NCBI GenBank assembly: GCA_015233195.1
Contig: JADFYE010000016.1
Span: 1-43,961, forward strand
Length of the DNA stretch: 43,961 bases
From: Candidatus Omnitrophota bacterium
GTDB taxonomy: Bacteria > Omnitrophota > Gorgyraeia > Zapsychrales > Zapsychraceae
Reading direction: 5' to 3'
A program made the translations under genes and the position numbers. Below, in pieces: positions 39,564 through 43,961 of the stretch (position 1 is the stretch's first letter; each line of letters starts with the position of its first letter). A model generated the notes under the pieces. The model was not told where the DNA came from. It did not search any database and saw only the letters and a program-made list of their open reading frames with translations.

Positions 39564-39833
39564 ATGGCTAATCGAATTTTTATCACTCAAGAAGAAAGCT
39601 CTGCAGCGAGGGAGATTATGCTTAAAAATGTTTTTCTGCAGTTAGACAGCCGGACGGAAGAGGGCGATCAAGGCGTGGTGTTGTGTAAAAAATTGACGCC
39701 TACAGTTTATTTTATTTCAAGCGGTTTATTGTTTATTAATGAGAATAAAGACGCGACTCTAACGGAAACATTTTCTGTTACTTGTCGAACAAAAATAGTT
39801 TTTCTTTCAGAAGAGTCAAAAAATGAAAAATAA
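39564..39833 (+). CDS. hypothetical 89-residue protein
   Basis: A small mixed alpha/beta protein without signal peptide or membrane helix, beginning MANRIFITQEESSAAREIML. No family recognised. AAAGGAG precedes the ATG. It is the first gene of the P6 operon and overlaps the next small ORF by 11 bases, so a coupled role with the radical-SAM genes is possible. Confidence 0.65.
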   Translation: MANRIFITQEESSAAREIMLKNVFLQLDSRTEEGDQGVVLCKKLTPTVYFISSGLLFINENKDATLTETFSVTCRTKIVFLSEESKNEK

Positions 39834-39951
39834 AGCGAAAAAAATAAGTCAAAAGAAGAAACAGACCATTCGTAGTTTAGGACAAGAATTGTACGGTATT
39901 TTTTTTCAAAATAGAGGCAGTGTAAAAGCATTCGGGAAACACAGGACATAA
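39823..39951 (+). CDS. 42-residue basic protein
   Basis: ATG 39823 overlaps the end of the upstream gene and the TAA at 39949-39951 lies two bases before the ATG of the radical-SAM gene, so spacing supports a real gene. The product is lysine/arginine-rich (MKNKAKKISQKKKQTIRSLG) and may bind RNA, DNA or a membrane surface. No family recognised. Confidence 0.55.
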   Translation: MKNKAKKISQKKKQTIRSLGQELYGIFFQNRGSVKAFGKHRT

Positions 39952-39953
39952 AC

Positions 39954-41528
39954 ATGTTTGATCCTTCAAAGAAAAGATTTAGATTCAGGATGGTAGTTCC
40001 AGCTTTTGCGGCGTTTAATGTTTATTCTAACATTGCGGCGGTGACTACAGCTTTAGGTCCGGTGTATGTGGCAACAGCGGTTAATAAAATGGAGAAATGG
40101 GACGCTGAAGTGATTGATGAAAATAATCTGCGTCTGCATGGACCACGAAGTATAACTGCTGGAGCCGATCATGAGTTTATACAGCAGCAAAGACCAGCTG
40201 ATGTAGTTGGATTGTATGGCGGGTTGACTAGTACGATTCCACGGCTTTATGAATTAGCGCGTTATTATAAACATAAAGGTGTGATTACTGTTAGCGGCGG
40301 ACAGCATTTTGTTGAAGAGAATATGCGGGAAGCTTTTGATAATGGCATTGATTATATTGTGACTGGCGAGGGAGAGGAAACGATTAAAGAGTTATTAAAA
40401 GCAATTGAAAGCAAGCAGGATGTTGATCAGATAAAAGGCATTGTGTATTTAAGAAACGGTGAAATGATCAGAACACCCTCGAGAGAACAGTTGCAGGATT
40501 TTGATAAAATGCCGATGCCGGATTTTTCTTTAGTGCGGTATGCCAAGATAAATCTTTATCCGGTGGAACGTATTCGGGGCTGTGGTATGGATTGTGAATT
40601 TTGTACAGTTAAAGGAAAGCCTCGGGCGGCGTGTCCGGAACGATTGCTTGAACAGATCAGATTTTTAGTTGAAACCAGGGATGCTAAGCATTTTTTTATT
40701 GTGGATGATCTATTCGGACAACACCGCGATGATACTATCAAATTTTGTTATCAGCTTCGAGATTATCAAAGAAGTATTCATAAACGATTAAGTTTTACTG
40801 CCCAAATAAGATTAGATAAAGCTAAAGATGAAGAACTATTATTAGCGATGCGGCAAGCGAGTATTAACGCGGTGGCTATTGGGTTTGAATCTCCGATCGC
40901 TGAGGAATTAGAAGCCATGAACAAACATATTAATCCGGAAGATATGTTATCGTTAGTCGAAGTTTATCATAGATTTGGGTTTTTAGTGCATGGGATGTTT
41001 ATTTTTGGGTATCCCTTAGAAGAAAGTGTTGTTTTTAAGATGACGGCTCAAGAAAGAGTGAAACGTTATCAACGATTTATTAGACAGGCGCGGCTTGATA
41101 CAATTCAAGTTTTGATTCCGATCCCGTTGCCTGGAACGCAATTGCGGGAGAGATTAAAACATCAAAATAGAATTTATCCTCTTGCGGAAGTCGGCTGGGA
41201 ATATTATGACGGGAATTTTCCGATTTTTGAACCGGATGCTCCGTTAAGCGCGGAAGAAATGCAGGTCTCAGCCCGGCAAATTATGTCTTCATTTTACCAG
41301 TTCCCATATTTTTTTAAGATTGGGTTAAATATTTTATTGTTACCGGGGCTGGTTTTCTTTTTAGGTGATATTCGGGAGGGTTGGAGAAAATGGTACAGAA
41401 ACTGGCGGAATGATTTGGTCCGTTTTATGGGATGGATAATAATAAAGAAATGGATTTCAAATTTTCAACATGATCGGTTTTTTGATAAATTACAGTCAGT
41501 CAAAGGGCAAGTTAGATGTGCTAAATGA
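39954..41528 (+). CDS. cobalamin-binding-domain radical SAM protein
   Basis: 524 residues. The N-terminal part (about 1-170) is a B12-binding-like domain with the VSGGQHFVEENMREA and YIVTGEGEETIKELL segments common to this class. The radical SAM domain has the cluster motif RGCGMDCEFC (about residues 204-213), followed by KGKPR, FIVDDLFG and a TIM-barrel pattern. The C-terminus has two hydrophobic stretches (FFKIGLNILLLPGLVFFLGD), suggesting a membrane-associated product or substrate such as a lipid or hopanoid. No DxHxxG cobalamin motif is visible. Reaction unknown. A ferredoxin gene follows directly. Confidence 0.87.
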   Translation: MFDPSKKRFRFRMVVPAFAAFNVYSNIAAVTTALGPVYVATAVNKMEKWDAEVIDENNLRLHGPRSITAGADHEFIQQQRPADVVGLYGGLTSTIPRLYELARYYKHKGVITVSGGQHFVEENMREAFDNGIDYIVTGEGEETIKELLKAIESKQDVDQIKGIVYLRNGEMIRTPSREQLQDFDKMPMPDFSLVRYAKINLYPVERIRGCGMDCEFCTVKGKPRAACPERLLEQIRFLVETRDAKHFFIVDDLFGQHRDDTIKFCYQLRDYQRSIHKRLSFTAQIRLDKAKDEELLLAMRQASINAVAIGFESPIAEELEAMNKHINPEDMLSLVEVYHRFGFLVHGMFIFGYPLEESVVFKMTAQERVKRYQRFIRQARLDTIQVLIPIPLPGTQLRERLKHQNRIYPLAEVGWEYYDGNFPIFEPDAPLSAEEMQVSARQIMSSFYQFPYFFKIGLNILLLPGLVFFLGDIREGWRKWYRNWRNDLVRFMGWIIIKKWISNFQHDRFFDKLQSVKGQVRCAK

Positions 41529-41566
41529 TCCGGTATAAGTTAGGATTAATAACAGGGAGGAAAAAT

Positions 41567-41752
41567 ATGAAAGCTAAAATTGATAAAAATTTGTGTGTAG
41601 GCAGTCAAGATTGTATTAGTGCTTGTCCGGAAGTTTTTAAAATGGAAGGTGAAAAAGCAGCTGTTCAAATAGATCAAGTGCCTAAAGAAGCAGAAGATAA
41701 ATGTCGTACAGCAAGAGATGGATGTCCGGCTGGCGCCATTAGCATTGAATAA
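41567..41752 (+). CDS. single-cluster ferredoxin with Ser in a cluster-ligand position
   Basis: 61 residues from ATG 41567 (AGGGAGG upstream; the longer frame to 41525 overlaps the radical-SAM gene). The cysteines are C10, C16, C20-P, C46 and C53-P, with Ser13 where the second ligand (Cys, or Asp14 of Pyrococcus ferredoxin) lies; C20 and C46 match the disulfide pair of that protein. It should carry a [3Fe-4S] or labile [4Fe-4S] cluster. It is probably the electron donor of the adjacent radical SAM enzyme. Confidence 0.88.
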   Translation: MKAKIDKNLCVGSQDCISACPEVFKMEGEKAAVQIDQVPKEAEDKCRTARDGCPAGAISIE

Positions 41753-41794
41753 TTAATGCAGCCAAAGTTTATTTATTTCATGGGACGAGGGAAC

Positions 41795-43495
41795 ATGAGT
41801 GAGCGTCATTCAACCGATCCCCGCATTCTGATCTGGTGCGCGGTATTATTAACTATCTTTTTCATTTCAGACTTGATGTTCCAATGGACAGCTGGCGGTA
41901 TCTTATATGTTTTGGTAATTATTTTAGCGCTGCGATCGTCTAAAGATAGATATGTTTATTTTTTTGCCGGTTTAACTTCGGTTTTGTTGATCTTAAGCTG
42001 GCGGCTGTCACCTTCGGTGGAAAAGGTATGGCATGCTTCAATAATTATAATATGGGTTACGGCTATATCAGGGTTACGGTTCAAAAAAGAGGGAATTATT
42101 AAATCTTCATTGGCCGCGATAGTTGATTCTTCTTTGGATGCTATTATCGGAAAGACCTTGAATAATATCGTTATAAGCTGGAATAAAGCGGCTGAACATC
42201 TTTTAGGCTATAACCGGGAGGAAATAGTCGGACATTCTGATTATATTCTTATTCCGGAAGGCAGATTATATATGGAACAGCAATTATTAGATGAAGTAAA
42301 AGAAGGCAAGGAGATCAAACATTATCAAACAATCCGTCTGCATAAAGACGGGCATATGATCTCAGTTGCCTTAACTCTTTCTCCCATTAAAGATCCTTTT
42401 GGTAATATTGTTGGTATCTCAAGCATCGCTCAGGATATTACCGAGCGGATCGCCGCAGAAAAAAAATTGGAAGAATTAAATGATCAGATCGCTTTGGAAA
42501 GAAAAAAGATCCGTAAGGTGTTAAGCATTGAGGAACATCTTAATACGATCTTTGATATGGACAAATTAATTGATTTTGTGGTCAATAAAACTACCGAAGT
42601 TTTAGAAGCGGAAAAATGTTCAGTGATAATCGTTGATTATGATACCCGTGAATTATGTATTAAAGGGCATAAGGGGATTGAAGACAAATTTGTTACCGGT
42701 AAAGAATTAATCGCCGCAGATTCTATTTCAGGGTTGATTGCACGGGAAGCTGGACCAGTTTTAGTTCTTGATATTGAAAGTGATCATCGTTTTTCAAGAA
42801 AAAACCGGGTATCCTATCATTCGAAATCATTTATGTCGGTGCCGATTAAATTAGGTAGTAGTTTAATGGGTTTTATTAATGTCGCTGATAAAAATTCAGA
42901 TCAGGGCAACGTGTTTTCGGATCTTGATCTTAAAATTCTTTGCATGATTGTGCGCCAGGTAGCTGTGGCAATTGAAAATGCGAAACTATACCGTGACTTA
43001 CAGCATCTTACTATTACAGATCCATTAACTGATATTTATAATTTTCGTTATTTTACCAGAACATTAGATCATGAAATATTAAGATTAAAGCGGCACCCGT
43101 CGAGACCGTTATGTTTATTTATGATCGATGTGGATAATTTTAAATCTTATAATGATACTTTTGGGCATCTGGCAGGGGATTCTTTGCTTCAAATGATGAG
43201 TAAGGTTTTAACTAAAAGTGTAAGGGAAATTGATATTGTGTGCCGGTATGCTGGTGATGAATTCGCGGTTATCTTGCCAGAAACAGATGCGTTGGAAGCA
43301 AATATGGTAGCGGAAAGAATTAAGAGATCAGTTGACGATATTTCTCTGAAACGTAAAGTCACAGTCAGTATTGGTATTGCTAAATGCACCGAACATAACA
43401 CCAACCGGTATGAATTGATTCAGTCCGCGGATATCGCGTTATCAAAAGCAAAGCAAAGTGGAAAAAATTTAGTTTACAGTTTCAATAATATCTAA
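41795..43495 (+). CDS. PAS-GAF diguanylate cyclase
   Basis: About 566 residues from ATG 41795 (GACGAGGG upstream; ATG 41756 or 41780 are alternatives). Two or three N-terminal membrane helices precede a PAS domain (SLDAIIGKTLNNIVISWNKA, HLLGYNREEIVGHS), a GAF domain (about 270-400), and a GGDEF domain whose signature is YAGDEF, an accepted GGDEF variant. An RxxD inhibitory site (REID) lies five residues before it, so product inhibition by c-di-GMP is expected. It makes c-di-GMP, which commonly promotes exopolysaccharide production. It starts four bases after the ferredoxin stop in ATG 41756 numbering. Confidence 0.92.
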   Translation: MSERHSTDPRILIWCAVLLTIFFISDLMFQWTAGGILYVLVIILALRSSKDRYVYFFAGLTSVLLILSWRLSPSVEKVWHASIIIIWVTAISGLRFKKEGIIKSSLAAIVDSSLDAIIGKTLNNIVISWNKAAEHLLGYNREEIVGHSDYILIPEGRLYMEQQLLDEVKEGKEIKHYQTIRLHKDGHMISVALTLSPIKDPFGNIVGISSIAQDITERIAAEKKLEELNDQIALERKKIRKVLSIEEHLNTIFDMDKLIDFVVNKTTEVLEAEKCSVIIVDYDTRELCIKGHKGIEDKFVTGKELIAADSISGLIAREAGPVLVLDIESDHRFSRKNRVSYHSKSFMSVPIKLGSSLMGFINVADKNSDQGNVFSDLDLKILCMIVRQVAVAIENAKLYRDLQHLTITDPLTDIYNFRYFTRTLDHEILRLKRHPSRPLCLFMIDVDNFKSYNDTFGHLAGDSLLQMMSKVLTKSVREIDIVCRYAGDEFAVILPETDALEANMVAERIKRSVDDISLKRKVTVSIGIAKCTEHNTNRYELIQSADIALSKAKQSGKNLVYSFNNI

Positions 43496-43508
43496 GCGAG
43501 GAGTAAGT

Positions 43509-43799
43509 ATGCGCATAAGATGTGGATTAAAAATTTATTTAATTTTCTTCGGGTTGGTCTATGGGCTGGCAACCGCAGTATTCGCTGCTGGTACAAGTAC
43601 TTCTTTTTATGATCTGGGTATTGCGGCTAATATGCGGGGTGATTATCAAAAAGCCAATATATTGTTAGAACAGGCGTTGATCGGAGATGGTAATAATCCA
43701 GACATACTTAATATGCTTGCTAATACTCAGCTTAAACTGGGTCTGTTCTATGAATCGCAGAAAAATTATAGTAAGGCTTTAGCTTTATTAAAAAAGTAA
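43509..43799 (+). CDS. short secreted TPR-containing protein
   Basis: 96 residues. Signal peptide to about AVFAA (residue 27), then two TPR-like helical repeats (FYDLGIAANMRGDYQKANIL, and PDILNMLANTQLKLGLFYES). GAGGAG precedes the ATG. Probably a periplasmic protein-protein interaction module. It follows the diguanylate cyclase by 13 bases. It may be co-transcribed with it. Confidence 0.8.
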   Translation: MRIRCGLKIYLIFFGLVYGLATAVFAAGTSTSFYDLGIAANMRGDYQKANILLEQALIGDGNNPDILNMLANTQLKLGLFYESQKNYSKALALLKK

Positions 43800-43888
43800 T
43801 AGTTTTGGCAAATTATAAATAGTGTTAAAAATAGTGACTTTACCCTCCACAATTGATAACTCTCACCTAACATAAAATAAAGTACTGT

Positions 43889-43961
43889 TTATTTGAAATC
43901 TTTTAATATCCCGCTGATATCAATATTACTAATATCCTCGTCTACCAACTTCGGTTTTTTA
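43889..43961 (-). CDS. possible 3' end of a minus-strand gene, partial
   Basis: On the minus strand, 23 codons are open from the window edge to a TAA at 43891-43889, ending DISGILKDFK. The frame is short, so this is only a suggestion. The stretch 43,800-43,888 holds nothing recognisable. Confidence 0.3.
   Translation of the reverse strand, partial: KKPKLVDEDISNIDISGILKDFK

Overview
The window is AT-rich bacterial DNA with islands of accessory sequence. The organism is probably Gram-negative: PEP-CTERM proteins, lipoproteins, an entericidin and BON-domain proteins all imply an outer envelope. The best guess is a Candidatus Omnitrophota (OP3)-like lineage. That guess rests only on gene content (histidine kinases with a 7TM sensor joined to a conserved LMDIRLAVT segment, PEP-CTERM and DUF3494 proteins, abundant c-di-GMP and two-component genes) and is not proven. 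No tRNA, rRNA or CRISPR array was seen.

Layout. 1-4.6 kb: a degraded RHS/fibronectin region. It holds a toxin tail with a putative immunity gene, a 5'-truncated RHS gene with a JAMM-like tip and its putative immunity gene, and a 5'-truncated fibronectin fragment. Two 86/87-identical palindromic 87-bp repeats sit exactly at the two truncation points. A REP-associated (RAYT, HUH) transposase follows, bounded by perfect 16-bp inverted repeats. 4.6-12.2 kb: a DUF4143 ATPase, a secreted subtilisin/beta-propeller protease with a long structured leader, a lone XRE protein with an operator-containing promoter, two orphan membrane proteins and several repeat remnants. 12.2-17.5 kb: a PhcB-like SAM methyltransferase overlapping the first of two paralogous 7TM-GAF histidine kinases, a candidate cell-cell signalling module. 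17.5-21.1 kb: MntA-HepT toxin-antitoxin overlapping an RlmI-type methyltransferase, then amtB-glnK behind an attenuator-like leader.

21-41.8 kb is the most coherent part. Six promoters share a near-palindromic box (TTATACCCCRGTAYAATTG type) whose centre lies about 42 bp upstream of the predicted start, with a good -10 about 19 bp after the box and no -35. They precede a PEP-CTERM gene, a small secreted protein, two single-domain response regulators, a polysaccharide sugar transferase and a radical-SAM operon. A LOV-like PAS histidine kinase and a FixJ/LuxR-type regulator lie inside the cluster, and the regulator is the natural candidate to bind the box. The second promoter could drive a roughly 12-kb same-strand run: REC protein, entericidin, DUF1328, BON protein, ice-binding-like PEP-CTERM protein, small membrane proteins, lipoproteins, then GH1, GtrA, a six-hairpin glycosidase, a GT4 glycosyltransferase and a phosphatase/EEP fusion. 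This looks like an envelope-stress and extracellular-carbohydrate regulon.

41.8-44 kb: a PAS-GAF diguanylate cyclase, a short TPR protein and the possible tail of a minus-strand gene at the window edge.
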